From Embleya scabrispora (GTDB lineage: Bacteria; Actinomycetota; Actinomycetes; Streptomycetales; Streptomycetaceae): 64,000 bases of DNA. Below are positions 48,587-58,533 of the stretch, one piece after another (position 1 is the first letter of the stretch; every line of letters begins with the position of its first letter). The DNA is taken from NCBI RefSeq assembly GCF_002024165.1, contig NZ_MWQN01000001.1, forward strand, positions 3,575,365 to 3,639,364, given 5' to 3'. Below the pieces are notes generated by a model. The model ran no database searches. It saw only the letters and a program-made list of their open reading frames with translations, and was not told the DNA's origin. Both the position numbers and the translations under genes were made by a program.

Positions 48587-49296
48587 GCGCGACGGCGGTG
48601 CTGGTGGCGGTCGTCGCGGCGGCGGGCGGCGCGGCCGGCGCGGTGCGGGGGCGGGGCCCGGAGCTCCGCCGGCCGTCGGCGCGGGGGCGGGATCCGGCGC
48701 TTGGTCGGCGGGCCGCGGCGGGGCTCGGCGGGGTTGCGGTGTTCGCGCTGCTCGGAGGCTGGCTCGGGGGTGCGGCCGGGCTCGTGGTGGCGGTCGTCCT
48801 GAACCGGCGGCTGACGGGCCTGGAGTCGCGGTCCGGACGGGCCCTGCGGGATCGGCTGCGGGCCGATCTGCCGCCCGCGGCCGACCTGTTCGCGGCGTGC
48901 CTGGTGGCGGGCAGCACACCGGCGGACGCGGCCGATGCGGTCGCGCACGCGGTCGGCGGGCCGCTGGCGGGCCGACTGCGGCCGATCGTGGCCTCGTTGC
49001 GGCTCGGTGGCGACCCCGGGCGGTGCTGGCTCGGGCTGACGGACGACCCCGTACTCGCGCCGCTGGGGCGGGTGTTGGCCCGGGCGGCGACCGGGGGTGT
49101 GCCCGCGGCGGTCCTGGTCGCCGGGATGGCCGACGAGCAACGGGCCGAGCAGCGCCGGGCGGCGACTTCGGCCGCCCGCCGGGTGGGGGTGCGCGCCACG
49201 ATCCCGCTCGGATTGTGCTTCCTGCCCGCGTTCCTGCTGGTCGGGGTGGTCCCGATCGTGATCGGCCTGAGCACGTCGCTGCTGCGGTCGAGGTGA
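48583..49296 (+). CDS. tadC: TadC-family membrane protein
   Basis: 237 residues from ATG 48583. Helices at the N-terminus (TAVLVAVVAAAGGAAGAV), middle (AAAGLGGVAVFALLGGWLGGAAGLVVAVVL) and C-terminus (LGLCFLPAFLLVGVVPIVIG), with a T2SF domain (PPAADLFAACLVAGSTPADA; MADEQRAEQRRAATSAARRV). It is the second platform protein of the Tad system. Translationally coupled to tadB. A 76-bp gap with the pilin ribosome site follows. Confidence 0.9.
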   Translation: MSATAVLVAVVAAAGGAAGAVRGRGPELRRPSARGRDPALGRRAAAGLGGVAVFALLGGWLGGAAGLVVAVVLNRRLTGLESRSGRALRDRLRADLPPAADLFAACLVAGSTPADAADAVAHAVGGPLAGRLRPIVASLRLGGDPGRCWLGLTDDPVLAPLGRVLARAATGGVPAAVLVAGMADEQRAEQRRAATSAARRVGVRATIPLGLCFLPAFLLVGVVPIVIGLSTSLLRSR

Positions 49297-49372
49297 GTCG
49301 GCGAGGGCTTCAACCGAAAAACCCACATTAATGCAGGTTTCATGCAGTTCCGTATCGATGAGGGGGAGACTC

Positions 49373-49570
49373 ATGCGCATGTTGATTCCGAGCGCACGTC
49401 GAGTGTGGTCGTGGCTGCGTGTCGACACCGGGATGACCACCGCGGAATACGCGGTCGGCACGGTCGCCGCAGTGGCGTTCGGCGCGGTGTTGTTCAAAAT
49501 CGTGACGAGTCCGGGAGTCGCTGCAGCGCTCGCCAAGGTGATCACCAAGGCGCTCGATGTCTCGTTCTGA
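49373..49570 (+). CDS. DUF4244 Flp-pilin-like protein
   Basis: 65 residues from ATG 49373, with GGGGGAGA upstream. A short basic leader is followed by GMTTAEYAVGTVAAVAFGAVLFKIV: the G-M-T-x-A-E-Y start, with Glu five residues after the Gly, is the pattern of Flp prepilins cleaved by a prepilin peptidase and assembled by the Tad machinery. No prepilin peptidase gene is in this operon. Overlaps the TadE gene by 14 bp. Confidence 0.88.
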   Translation: MRMLIPSARRVWSWLRVDTGMTTAEYAVGTVAAVAFGAVLFKIVTSPGVAAALAKVITKALDVSF

Positions 49571-49988
49571 GGCTCGCGACGAGGCGGGAACGGGTGCGCG
49601 TGCGGATGCCGGCCGCGCGGCGATGCGGGTGCTTCGCGGGGCGGACGGATTCGTGACCGCGGAGACCGCCGTGGTGTTGCCGGTCCTGGTGGTGGTGACC
49701 GCCGTGCTGACGGCCGGGATCGGGGCCGCCACCGCGCAGATCCGCTGCGTGGACGCGGCCCAGGCGGGGGCGCGTGCGCTGGCGCGGGGCGAGCCGACCG
49801 AGGTCGCGGTGGCGCGGGCCACGGCCGCCGGGCCGACCGGTGCGCGGACGGGGGTGTCCGGTGGGGACGGCCTGGTGCGCTTCCGGGTCACCGCCGAGGT
49901 CGGCGTGCCGGGTGCGGCCTGGGCCGGGATCACGTTCCACGTGGAACATACGGCGGTGGCGGCCGTCGAGGCGGAGGCGCCGCCGTGA
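49557..49988 (+). CDS. TadE-family pseudopilin
   Basis: 143 residues. After a charged leader, GFVTAETAVVLPVLVVVTAVLTAG is a pseudopilin-type helix with the conserved Glu, followed by CVDAAQAGARALARGEPTEVA and an extracellular beta part (RFRVTAEVGVPG). Minor pilin-like component of the Tad apparatus. Start ATG 49557 lies inside the preceding gene, and the stop overlaps the next start. Confidence 0.88.
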   Translation: MSRSEARDEAGTGARADAGRAAMRVLRGADGFVTAETAVVLPVLVVVTAVLTAGIGAATAQIRCVDAAQAGARALARGEPTEVAVARATAAGPTGARTGVSGGDGLVRFRVTAEVGVPGAAWAGITFHVEHTAVAAVEAEAPP

Positions 49989-50542
49989 GGGCAGGCCGGT
50001 CGGGACAGGAGGGCTCGGCCACGTTGTGGGTGCTTGCGTTCGCGCTGGTCCCGATGTGCGCGGCGGCGTTCGTCTTCGTCTTCGCCGGAGCGGTCGCGGC
50101 CCGACACCGCGCCGGTGCCGCCGCCGACCTGGCCGCACTGGCCGCCGCAGCTCGATCCGCCGGCGGCTCCGGCCCCGACGAGGCCTGCGCCTGGGCCCGC
50201 CGAGTGGCCCGAGCCCAGCAAACGAGTCTGACAAGCTGCCGCCTCACCAACGGCTTCGCCGAGGTCCGAGTATCGGCCCCCACCCGAATCGGCACAGCCC
50301 ACGCCACCGCCCGAGCCGGCCCGGCCGCCGAACCACCGCAGCCCACCCCAACCAGCCCACCCACTCGACACCCGGCGTCCCCGCACGAGCCCCAGCCGAA
50401 CCGAACGGCGCCGAACCGCCCAAAAAACAACCACCAACCACGCCGACCGACCCCGTCCCGGCCGCGGCACGGGTCGCGGGAGGGGTGCGCCGACCCGCCC
50501 CGTGGCCGGGTGCGATGCGCGTCTGCTTCGCAGCCGGGATGA
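49985..50542 (+). CDS. TadE-like helicase/secretion neighbourhood protein (Rv3654c type)
   Basis: 185 residues from GTG 49985. The conserved part is residues 1-~115: GSATLWVLAFALVPMCAAAFVFVFAGAVAARHRAGAAADLAALAAA (membrane anchor and Ala-rich helix) and CRLTNGFAEVRVSAPT. Homologues end soon after the ARAGPA that closes this part; here the frame continues ~70 residues through Pro/Arg/Thr-rich sequence into the intergenic region, so the stop was probably lost or moved. Last gene of the tad operon. Confidence 0.82.
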   Translation: MRAGRSGQEGSATLWVLAFALVPMCAAAFVFVFAGAVAARHRAGAAADLAALAAAARSAGGSGPDEACAWARRVARAQQTSLTSCRLTNGFAEVRVSAPTRIGTAHATARAGPAAEPPQPTPTSPPTRHPASPHEPQPNRTAPNRPKNNHQPRRPTPSRPRHGSREGCADPPRGRVRCASASQPG

Positions 50543-50680
50543 AGTCCCACGCCGCAGGCGGCGACGCGTGTCCGCCACGCGGCCCGACGGTGTGGCGCTG
50601 CGCACATGGCACCCGTCCGCCACGCGGCCGAGGCAGACGGCCAACTCCCGACTTCACCCGCCCAGGTCGGCCCCCCACTG

Positions 50681-50889
50681 GGCGCGTCAGCGCCCACGAC
50701 TCGGGCCACCCACGCGATCGACGCGCGCAGCGCGGAGAGCGGCGGAGCCGCCAGTTTTGGGCCGGATGGCCCGGAGCGAAGCGGAGGGACAGCCGGCCCC
50801 GAGCGAGGGGCCGCTTTTCTGCGGAGGAGCGAAGCGGGGGAGCAGAAAAGTGGTCCCTCGCGAGCCGGCGCGAAGCGCCCAACAAGAAG
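50681..50889 (-). repeat. Structured intergenic repeat, copy 2
   Basis: Reverse-complement copy of 28041-28250, about 209 bp. Read on the minus strand, CTTTTCTGC (50850-50842) pairs with GCAGAAAAG (50822-50814) around the same 19-nt loop as copy 1, TCCCCCGCTTCGCTCCTCC. It sits between the tad operon and the minisatellite. 50543-50680 has only two short direct repeats of CGTCCGCCACGCGGCC and no gene. Confidence 0.85.
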
Positions 50890-50904
50890 CAACGCTGCGG
50901 AACA

Positions 50905-52110
50905 CGACCCGGGTCTCGTGTCGTGTTCGGGTCGCGACCCGGGTCTCGTGTCGTGTTCGGGTCGCGACCCGGGCCCCGTGCCGTGTTCGGGTCGCGACCC
51001 GGGCCCCGTGCCGTGCCGGGTTGCGACCGAGGCCCCGTGCCGTGTTCAGGTTGCGATCGAGGTCTCGTGCCGCGTTCGGGTTGCGACCGGGTCTCGTGCC
51101 GTGTCGGGTCGCGACCCGGGCCTTATGCCGCGTTCGGGTTGCCACCGAGGTCTCGTGCCGTGCCGGGTTGCGACCAGGGTCTCGTGCCGTGTCGGATCGC
51201 GACCGAGGCCCGTGCCGTGTCAAGTCGCGATCCGGAGTTCCGTGCCGTGTCGGGTCGTGTCCGGGGTCTCGTGTCGTGTTCGGGTCGCGACCGGGGCCTG
51301 TGCCGTGTCGGGTCGCGACCGGGGTCCCGTGTCGCGTTCGGGTTGCGACGGGGGTCCCATGCCGTGTCAGGTCGCGACCGGGTCCCGTGCCGTGTCGGGT
51401 CGTGTCCGGGGTCTCGTGTCGTGTTCGGGTCGCGACCGGGGCCTGTGCCGTGTCGGGTCGCGACCGGGGTCCCGTGTCGCGTTCGGGTTGCGACGGGGGT
51501 CCCATGCCGTGTCAGGTCGCGACCCGAGGCCCGTGCCGTGTCAAGTCGCGACCCGGAGTCTCGTGCCGTGTTCGGGTCGCGACCGGGTCCCGTGCCGTGT
51601 CGGGTCGCGACCGGGTCCCGTGCCGTGTTCGGGTCGCGTCCGGGGTCTCGTGTCGTGTTCGGGTCGCGACCGGGGCCTGTGCCGTGTCGGGTCGCGACCC
51701 GGAGTCCCGTGTCGCGTTCGGGTGGCGACGGGGGTCCCGTGCCGTGTCGCGTTGCGACCGGGGTCCCGTGTCGTGTTCGGGTCGCGACCAGGGCCTGTGC
51801 CGTGTCGGGTCGCGACCCGGAGTCCCGTGCCGCGTTCGGGTGGCGACGGGGGTCTCGTGTCGCGTTCGGGTCGCGCCCAGGCCAGTGCTGTGTCGGGTCG
51901 CGACCGGGGTCCCGTGCCGTGTTCGGGTGGCGACGGGGGTCCCGTGCCGTGTCAGGTCGCGACCCGGGCCTGTGCCGTGTCAGGTCGCGACCAAGACCCC
52001 GAGCCGTGTTCGGGTCGCGACCGGGGTCCCATGCCGCGATCGGATCGCGACCGGAGTCCCGTGTCCTATCCGGCCCACAACCCAAAGTCCCGTGTCCTAT
52101 CCGGCTCACA
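50905..52110. repeat. ~1.2-kb minisatellite of 27-30 bp units
   Basis: About 40 imperfect units of the type GGTCCCGTGCCGTGTTCGGG followed by TCGCGACC, each containing GGTCGCGACC (a 10-bp palindrome) or a variant. 51241-51379 is repeated exactly at 51386-51524. Units have no unique spacers, so it is not CRISPR. Several frames are open on both strands only because the units lack stops. 52111-52375 before the helicase end is Pro-codon-like C-rich sequence with no gene seen. Confidence 0.93.
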
Positions 52111-52375
52111 ACCCAACACCCCATGCCCTGTTCGGCTCCCCACCCCCGCCCCGTCGCTGCGTCCGAGTCGCGATCCCGGTGCCATCGGACCACCTCTGAC
52201 CACCCCCGCCCACCGCGCTCGTCCCATCCGATGTGCTTCGCCGGGCCACCCCTATGGCTCGCTCGGGGTTGGCCACCCCCGGGTCGGTTCACCGCTCGAC
52301 CGGCCCCGGCCGGCTCCCGCCCGCCCCACCCCGGCCGGGCCCCGCTCACCCCCGCCCCGCCCCGCTCCGCCCCGC

Positions 52376-54733
52376 TCAGCCACTCCCTCCGCCCGTGCCC
52401 CGGGCCTCCCCCAGCAGCGCGTCCAGCAGGGCGATCGCTGCCGGCTTGTTCAAAGGCTGGTTGCCGTTGCCGCATTTCGGGGACTGGATGCAGCTCGGGC
52501 AGCCGTGGTCGCATTCGCAGGAGGCGATGGCCTCCCTCGTCGCGGTCAGCCAGGTGTCGGCGGTGACGTAGGCGCGTTCCGCGAAGCCGGCGCCGCCCGG
52601 GTGGCCGTCGTAGACGAAGACGGTCGGCAGCCGGGTGTCCGGGTGCAGCGACGTGGACACCCCGCCGATGTCCCAGCGGTCGCAGGTGGCGAACAGCGGC
52701 AGCAGGCCGATCGAGGCGTGCTCGGCGGCGTGTGCGGCGCCGGGCAGGTCGGTCGGGTCGATGCCCGCCTCGGCGACCTGCTCGGGCGTCACCGTCCACC
52801 ACACGGCCCGCGTGCGCAGGCAGCGTTCGGGCAGGTCCAGCTTGTGCTCGCCCAGCACCTCCCCGGTGACGATCCGCTTGCGCTGGAAGGAGACCACCCG
52901 GCCGGTCACCTCGACCGAGCCGAAGTGCAGGCGGGCCGCGCCCCACTCCCGGCTGCGCACCGTCTCCAGGATCCGGATCTCGGTGACCTCGCGCGCACTG
53001 GTGGTCCAGTCCGGATTCGCGGGCCGCACCAGCGCCACCCCCTCGCCGAGGTCGAGCTCGCGGACCAGGTAGGTGTCACCCTGGTGCAGGTGTACCGCCC
53101 CCGGGTGCACCGCCGAGTGCGCGGCGGGCGCGTCGACCGTGCCCAGGATGCGGCCGGTGTCCTGCTCCACCACCCGCACCGCCGGCCCGCCCGCGCCGCG
53201 GATGTCGGTCAGGTCGGTGGCCCGCTCCCGGCTGGTCCAGTACCAGCCGGTGGACCGCCTGCGCAGCAGCCCGCGCCGTTCCAGACCCGGCAACAACTCG
53301 GCGGCCACCGGCCCGAACAGCTCCAGGTCCTCGTCGGTCAGCGCGAACTCGGCCGCGGCCGCGCACAGGTGCGGGGCCAGCACGTACGGGTTGTCCGGAT
53401 CGAGCACCGTCGCCTCGACCGGCCGATCGAACAGCGCCTCGGGATGGTGCACCAGGAACGTGTCCAGCGGATCGTCCCGCGCCACCAGCACGGCCAGCGC
53501 CTCCCGCCCGGCCCGTCCCGCGCGCCCGGCCTGCTGCCACAGCGAGGCCCGGGTGCCGGGGTAGCCCGCGATCAGCACCGCGTCCAAGCCGGAGATGTCC
53601 ACCCCCAACTCGAGCGCGGTGGTCGCGGCCACCCCCAGCAGGCTGCCGTCGTGCAGCGCCCGCTCGATCGCCCGCCGCTCCTGGGGCAGGTAGCCCGCGC
53701 GATAGGTGGCCACCCGGTCGGCCAACCCCTCGTCCACCCGGGCCAGGCGGTCCCGGGCGATCACCCGCACCACCTCCGCGCCGCGCCGCGAGCGCACGAA
53801 CGCCACCGTGCGCACCCCGTCGAGCACCAGGTCGGTGAGCAGATCGGCGGTCTCGGCGGTCGCGGTACGCCGTACGGGCGCCCCGTGTTCACCCTCGTGG
53901 CCGGTCAGCGGCGGCTCCCACAGGGCGAACACCAGTTCGCCGTGCGGCGAGCCGTCCTCGGTCACCGCGACCACCGGCGCGCCGATCAACCGCTCCGCCG
54001 CGACGGCCGGATCGGACACCGTGGCCGACGCCAGGATGAATACCGGCTCCGATCCGTACCGGCGACACACCCGACGCAACCGACGGATCAACTGGGCCAC
54101 ATGCGAGCCGAAAACCCCGCGATATGTGTGGCATTCGTCGATCACCACGTAGCGCAGCGTGCGCAGAAAGGAACCCCACGAGCGGTGCCCGGGCAACAGC
54201 GCGCGGTGCACCATGTCGGGATTCGTCAGGACGTACGACGCGTGCGCGCGAACCCATTGGCGGACCTCCACCGGGGTGTCACCGTCGTACGTGGCGGTGC
54301 GGACACACCCGAGCGCGGGATTCGCGGCGCGCAACTCCTCGACGGCGCGCGCCTGATCCGAGGCCAGCGCCTTGGTCGGAGAGAGGTAGAGTGCGGTCGC
54401 ACCGCGCCCGCTGGGCGCGCCCGCGCCCTCGACCAGGGTCGTGAGAACCGGCAACAGATAGGCGAGGGACTTGCCCGAGGCGGTGCCGGTGGCGATCACG
54501 ACCGAGCGGCCGGATGCCGCAACAGAGGCGGCGCGGGCCTGATGTTCCCACGGCAGTACGATACCCGCGCCGCGAAACGCGTCGCCCACCTCCGGCCGAA
54601 CCCAATCGGGCCAGGCCGAGGTGACGCCTTCGCGAGCGGGTATGTGCCGGACGTGCGTCACTCGTTCGGGTCGATCCCGACCCGCCACAAGGCGGCCGAG
54701 AAGACCTTCCGGGGGGCGTGTACTGGGCTGCAT
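52376..54733 (-). CDS. DEAD/DEAH-box helicase with Zn-binding C-terminus (MrfA/YprA-like, Rv3649 type)
   Basis: 785 residues. SF2 motifs: Q-like [31 protein letters not shown] (Walker A), [27 protein letters not shown] (DECH box), [10 protein letters not shown], and in lobe two [22 protein letters not shown] and [10 protein letters not shown]. The DUF1998 C-terminal domain ends with [17 protein letters not shown], a metal-binding cysteine cluster as in MrfA, a 3'-5' DNA helicase of mitomycin repair. Encoded opposite to tad and divergent from bldG, as in the conserved order. The 126 bp before bldG hold the promoters. Confidence 0.94.
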   Translation of the reverse strand: MQPSTRPPEGLLGRLVAGRDRPERVTHVRHIPAREGVTSAWPDWVRPEVGDAFRGAGIVLPWEHQARAASVAASGRSVVIATGTASGKSLAYLLPVLTTLVEGAGAPSGRGATALYLSPTKALASDQARAVEELRAANPALGCVRTATYDGDTPVEVRQWVRAHASYVLTNPDMVHRALLPGHRSWGSFLRTLRYVVIDECHTYRGVFGSHVAQLIRRLRRVCRRYGSEPVFILASATVSDPAVAAERLIGAPVVAVTEDGSPHGELVFALWEPPLTGHEGEHGAPVRRTATAETADLLTDLVLDGVRTVAFVRSRRGAEVVRVIARDRLARVDEGLADRVATYRAGYLPQERRAIERALHDGSLLGVAATTALELGVDISGLDAVLIAGYPGTRASLWQQAGRAGRAGREALAVLVARDDPLDTFLVHHPEALFDRPVEATVLDPDNPYVLAPHLCAAAAEFALTDEDLELFGPVAAELLPGLERRGLLRRRSTGWYWTSRERATDLTDIRGAGGPAVRVVEQDTGRILGTVDAPAAHSAVHPGAVHLHQGDTYLVRELDLGEGVALVRPANPDWTTSAREVTEIRILETVRSREWGAARLHFGSVEVTGRVVSFQRKRIVTGEVLGEHKLDLPERCLRTRAVWWTVTPEQVAEAGIDPTDLPGAAHAAEHASIGLLPLFATCDRWDIGGVSTSLHPDTRLPTVFVYDGHPGGAGFAERAYVTADTWLTATREAIASCECDHGCPSCIQSPKCGNGNQPLNKPAAIALLDALLGEARGTGGGSG

Positions 54734-54859
54734 CGGGCACCAGTGTTACATCCAATGTCGCGGGATTCATCGTCCCCTAGTGCCCATAAGTGGTTGAATG
54801 CCTTGGCGGCTGCCGATCCATGGGGGGCGACCGCTCAAGAGCAAGGTGCTGGAGGATCC

Positions 54860-55201
54860 GTGGACTTGTCCCTGTCGACCCGAACCGAGGGCGGTCGTAC
54901 GATCGTCGAGGTGGGCGGCGAGATCGATGTATACACCGCACCCAAGCTGCGCGAGCAACTGGTGGAACTCGTCAACGAAGGCCAGTTCCACCTGATCGTC
55001 GACATGGAAGCAGTCGACTTCCTGGACTCGACCGGGCTCGGCGTGCTGGTGGGCGGCCTGAAGCGGGTGCGTGCCCACGAAGGGTCGCTGCAGTTGGTGT
55101 GCACTCAGGAGCGCATCCTGAAGATCTTCCGCATCACCGGCCTGACCAAGGTCTTCCCGATTCATCCGTCGGTGGCCACGGCCATCGAGGCGTCCGACTG
55201 A
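54860..55201 (+). CDS. bldG: Anti-sigma factor antagonist BldG
   Basis: 113 residues from GTG 54860 (GGAGG at 54851). STAS fold of the SpoIIAA type: [20 protein letters not shown] and [19 protein letters not shown] with the phosphorylatable Ser57. The sequence and place match Streptomyces BldG, which is required for aerial growth and antibiotic production and acts through partner switching with anti-sigma factors such as UshX/RsbW-like proteins. The next gene encodes an ATP-binding partner, so the two form a switch module. Confidence 0.97.
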   Translation: MDLSLSTRTEGGRTIVEVGGEIDVYTAPKLREQLVELVNEGQFHLIVDMEAVDFLDSTGLGVLVGGLKRVRAHEGSLQLVCTQERILKIFRITGLTKVFPIHPSVATAIEASD

Positions 55202-55280
55202 CCGACCGTACGTCCTGACCGGACGCACATCGCACCCGCGCGAATCCGGGCGGGTGCACGCACGGCTGGGGGAACGAACC

Positions 55281-55748
55281 ATGGCCATCGTCGAGCTGCG
55301 CTTCAGCGCGCTGCCCGAACACGTCCGCACGGCGCGGCTCGTCGCCGCCGCCGTGGCGCGGCGAGCGGGGGTTGCTGAGACGGTGCTCGACGAGGTGCGC
55401 CTCGCCGTCGGCGAGGCGTGTTCCCGCGCCGTCGGGATGCACCGGAGCCGGGCGGACGACGACCGCCCGGTCACGGTCACCCTGGACGACGGCGACGGCC
55501 GCTTCAGTATCGAGGTCAACGACGGCGTGCCGCAGCCGGCGTTGACCGAGGCGGGCCTCGCGGAGGGGGCCGGGCTGGTGCCCGACCTGTCCGCGAACGG
55601 CTCCGGCCTCGACCTGATCGAGAACGAGATGGGTCTGGCCGTGATTCTCGGCCTCGTCGACGATCTCGACGTGCGGGCCGGCGCCGAGGGCGGCGTGATC
55701 CGCATGTCGTGGCCCTCCGGCGCCAAGTCCGCCGAGACCGTGGGCTGA
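55281..55748 (+). CDS. HATPase-type anti-sigma factor-like protein (BldG operon partner)
   Basis: 155 residues from ATG 55281 after GGGGGAACG. Serine kinase/anti-sigma (RsbW/SpoIIAB) fold: ALPEHVRTARLVAAAVARRA, then the N box LDEVRLAVGEACSRAV and the G box region ANGSGLDLIENEM. The N-box Asn is replaced (EACSRA rather than EAVTNA), so kinase activity is doubtful, as I recall for the SCO3548 group. Lies 79 bp after bldG and is probably cotranscribed. Confidence 0.9.
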   Translation: MAIVELRFSALPEHVRTARLVAAAVARRAGVAETVLDEVRLAVGEACSRAVGMHRSRADDDRPVTVTLDDGDGRFSIEVNDGVPQPALTEAGLAEGAGLVPDLSANGSGLDLIENEMGLAVILGLVDDLDVRAGAEGGVIRMSWPSGAKSAETVG

Positions 55749-56031
55749 CCCGGGGCCCGTCCGGCCCCGCCCCGCTCCACCACGTCACCCCGCTCCACCG
55801 CATCGCCTCCGGGACACCCGGGGGCGATTTTCGGCGTTCCCGTGTATCCCGATTTCCGGGTCGTAAAACCTGATTCCGGATCGATACGCCGATTTTGGGA
55901 ATCGCGCCCGGATTTCATCGGTAATTTGATCCGATCATGGCGATTCCCATGGTCTGATCTTGATCATTTGCATACACTCCTTTCGCATTGAGAAGTCCCG
56001 ATCTGAAAGTGCTCCTAGCCAAGGAGGACGA

Positions 56032-58386
56032 ATGTCCGGGATCCACCCCTCCGAACTCCAACTCGCCTCGGACGTGTCCGTGTCCGGCGGCAATCTCACC
56101 TATGTCGTGATCGTCGCGGTGATCGCCCTCGGTGCCCTGGGCGTCGCCGCCGGACTCGTGCGTCAAGTGCTCGGCGCCGACGAGGGCACCGATTCCATGC
56201 GCCGGATCGCCGTCGCGATCCAGGAAGGCGCGGCGGCCTACCTCACCCGGCAGTTCCGCACGCTCGCCGTGTTCGCGGCGGGTGTCTTCTTCCTGCTCAT
56301 GCTGTTGCCGGCCGACGACTGGAACCAGCGCATCGGCCGCTCGCTGTTCTTCCTGGTGGGCGCGGTCTTCTCGGCCGTCACCGGGTACGTCGGCATGTGG
56401 CTCGCGGTGCGCAGCAACGTGCGCGTGGCCGCGGCCGCCCGAGCCGGCGCCGGCAGCCGGGACACCGCGATGCGGATCGCCTTCCGCACCGGCGGGGTCG
56501 CCGGCATGTTCACCGTCGGCCTGGGCCTGTTCGGCGCCGCGCTCGTGGTCATCCTGTACCGCGAGAACGCGCCCAAGGTGCTGGAGGGCTTCGGCTTCGG
56601 CGCGGCGCTGCTGGCGATGTTCATGCGCGTCGGCGGCGGCATCTTCACCAAGGCCGCCGACGTCGGCGCCGACCTGGTCGGCAAGGTCGAGCAGGGCATC
56701 CCCGAGGACGACCCGCGCAACGCCGCGACGATCGCCGACAACGTCGGGGACAACGTGGGCGACTGCGCGGGCATGGCCGCCGACCTGTTCGAGTCGTACG
56801 CGGTCACCCTGGTCGCCGCGCTGATCCTGGGCAAGGCGGCGTTCGGTGACGCGGGCCTGGTCTTCCCGCTGATCGTGCCGGCGATCGGGGTGCTGACCGC
56901 CGTGGTGGGCATCTACACGGTCGCCCCCCGTGCGGGCGACCGCAGCGGGATGAGCGCGATCAACCGGGGCTTCTTCGTCTCGGCGGTCATCTCGCTGATC
57001 CTGGTCGCGGGCGCCGCGTTCCTGTACCTGCCGAGCAAGTTCTCGGACCTGGACGGGCTGACCGACCAGGAGATCCTCGCGCACGACGCCGACCCGCGCG
57101 TGTTCGCGCTGGTGGCGGTGCTGATCGGGATCGTGCTCGCCGCGGTCATCCAGCAGTTGACCGGCTACTTCACCGAGACCAGCAGGCGACCGGTGCGCGA
57201 CGTCACCAAGACCTCGCTGACCGGTCCGGCCACGGTGATCCTCTCCGGCATCGCGCTCGGTCTGGAGTCGGCGGTGTACGCGGCGGTGCTGATCTCGGTC
57301 GCGGTGCTCGGCGCGTATCTGCTCGGCGCCGGCATCGTCATGCTCGCGCTGTTCGCGGTGGCGCTGGCGGGCACCGGTCTGTTGACCACGGTCGGGGTGA
57401 TCGTGGCCATGGACACCTTCGGGCCGGTCTCCGACAACGCGCAGGGCATCGCGGAGATGTCCGGCGACGTCGAGGGCGAGGGCGCGCAGGTGCTCACCGA
57501 ACTCGACGCCGTCGGCAACACCACCAAGGCGATCACCAAGGGCATCGCCATCGCGACCGCCGTGCTCGCGGCGACCGCGCTGTACGGGTCCTACCGGGAC
57601 GCGGTGCGCACGGCCGTGGACGAGGCGGGCGGCCTGGACGCGGCGTCCAAGCTCACCTCGCTCTCGTTCGCCACCGACATCACCCAGCCGAACAACCTGG
57701 TCGGGCTGATCCTGGGCGCGGCCGTGGTGTTCCTGTTCAGCGGCCTGGCGATCAACGCGGTCTCCCGCGCGGCGGGCGCGGTGGTCTTCGAGGTGCGCAA
57801 CCAGTTCCGCACCCGACCCGGGATCATGGACGGCAGCGAGTCGCCCGAGTACGGCCGGGTGGTGGACATCTGCACCCGCGACTCGCTGCGCGAGTTGGCC
57901 ACGCCCGGACTGCTCGCGGTGATGGCCCCGATCGCGGTCGGCTTCACCCTGGGCATCGGCCCGCTGGCCGCGTTCCTCGCCGGGGCGATCGGTACCGGCA
58001 CCCTGATGGCGGTCTTCCTGGCCAACTCCGGCGGGGCCTGGGACAACGCCAAGAAGATGGTCGAGGACGGCAGCTACGGCGGCAAGGGCTCGGCCGCGCA
58101 CGAGGCCACCATCATCGGCGACACGGTCGGCGACCCGTTCAAGGACACCGCCGGCCCGGCGATCAACCCGCTGCTCAAGGTGATGAACCTGGTGTCGCTG
58201 CTGATCGCGCCGGCGGTGGTCAAACTGAGCATCGGCGCGGACGAGAACGGCGCCCTGCGGGCCCTCGCGGCGGCCTTCTCGGTCGTGGTGATCGTGGGCG
58301 CGGTCTGGTACAGCAAACGCAAGTCGGTGGTCGTCGGCGACGGCGACGCGGACCGCGAGGAGCAGCCGACCAAGGCGGCGGCCTGA
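56032..58386 (+). CDS. hppA: Membrane H+-translocating pyrophosphatase
   Basis: 784 residues with about 16 membrane helices, from ATG 56032 (AAGGAGG 5 nt before). Active-site motifs GADLVGKVEQGIPEDDPRN, ADNVGDNVGDCAGMAADLFE and GDTVGDPFKDTAGPA hold the Asp/Lys residues that bind Mg-PPi. GNTTKAITKG has Lys where K+-dependent enzymes have Ala, so a K+-independent proton pump is predicted. It uses PPi hydrolysis to pump H+. The 283 bp upstream (55749-56031) include an A+T-rich stretch with repeated TGATC but no gene. Confidence 0.97.
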   Translation: MSGIHPSELQLASDVSVSGGNLTYVVIVAVIALGALGVAAGLVRQVLGADEGTDSMRRIAVAIQEGAAAYLTRQFRTLAVFAAGVFFLLMLLPADDWNQRIGRSLFFLVGAVFSAVTGYVGMWLAVRSNVRVAAAARAGAGSRDTAMRIAFRTGGVAGMFTVGLGLFGAALVVILYRENAPKVLEGFGFGAALLAMFMRVGGGIFTKAADVGADLVGKVEQGIPEDDPRNAATIADNVGDNVGDCAGMAADLFESYAVTLVAALILGKAAFGDAGLVFPLIVPAIGVLTAVVGIYTVAPRAGDRSGMSAINRGFFVSAVISLILVAGAAFLYLPSKFSDLDGLTDQEILAHDADPRVFALVAVLIGIVLAAVIQQLTGYFTETSRRPVRDVTKTSLTGPATVILSGIALGLESAVYAAVLISVAVLGAYLLGAGIVMLALFAVALAGTGLLTTVGVIVAMDTFGPVSDNAQGIAEMSGDVEGEGAQVLTELDAVGNTTKAITKGIAIATAVLAATALYGSYRDAVRTAVDEAGGLDAASKLTSLSFATDITQPNNLVGLILGAAVVFLFSGLAINAVSRAAGAVVFEVRNQFRTRPGIMDGSESPEYGRVVDICTRDSLRELATPGLLAVMAPIAVGFTLGIGPLAAFLAGAIGTGTLMAVFLANSGGAWDNAKKMVEDGSYGGKGSAAHEATIIGDTVGDPFKDTAGPAINPLLKVMNLVSLLIAPAVVKLSIGADENGALRALAAAFSVVVIVGAVWYSKRKSVVVGDGDADREEQPTKAAA

Positions 58387-58406
58387 TCCTTCGATCCGAG
58401 GTACGT

Positions 58407-58443
58407 ACGGGCGCGGAACCGGAGAAACCGGGACCGCGCCCGT
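58407..58443 (+). terminator. Terminator after hppA
   Basis: ACGGGCGCGG (58407-58416) with CCGCGCCCGT (58434-58443), plus an inner CCGG/CCGG pairing, 20 bp past the hppA stop. Confidence 0.8.
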
Positions 58444-58533
58444 GCCGCGTCCGGGCCCGCGGTTTGACCGGACACCTTCACGCTGTGCGAGTCTGCGTCC
58501 GGCTCCGAGGGAAGTCCGAACGAAGGTGGAAGC

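Noticed and set aside
50905-52110. CRISPR array
   Set aside because: Units are contiguous and degenerate with no unique spacers and no cas genes nearby.
50606-54859. Very long plus-strand ORF ending in bldG
   Set aside because: It exists because the minisatellite lacks stop codons and then runs antisense through the helicase; only the last 113 codons are BldG.
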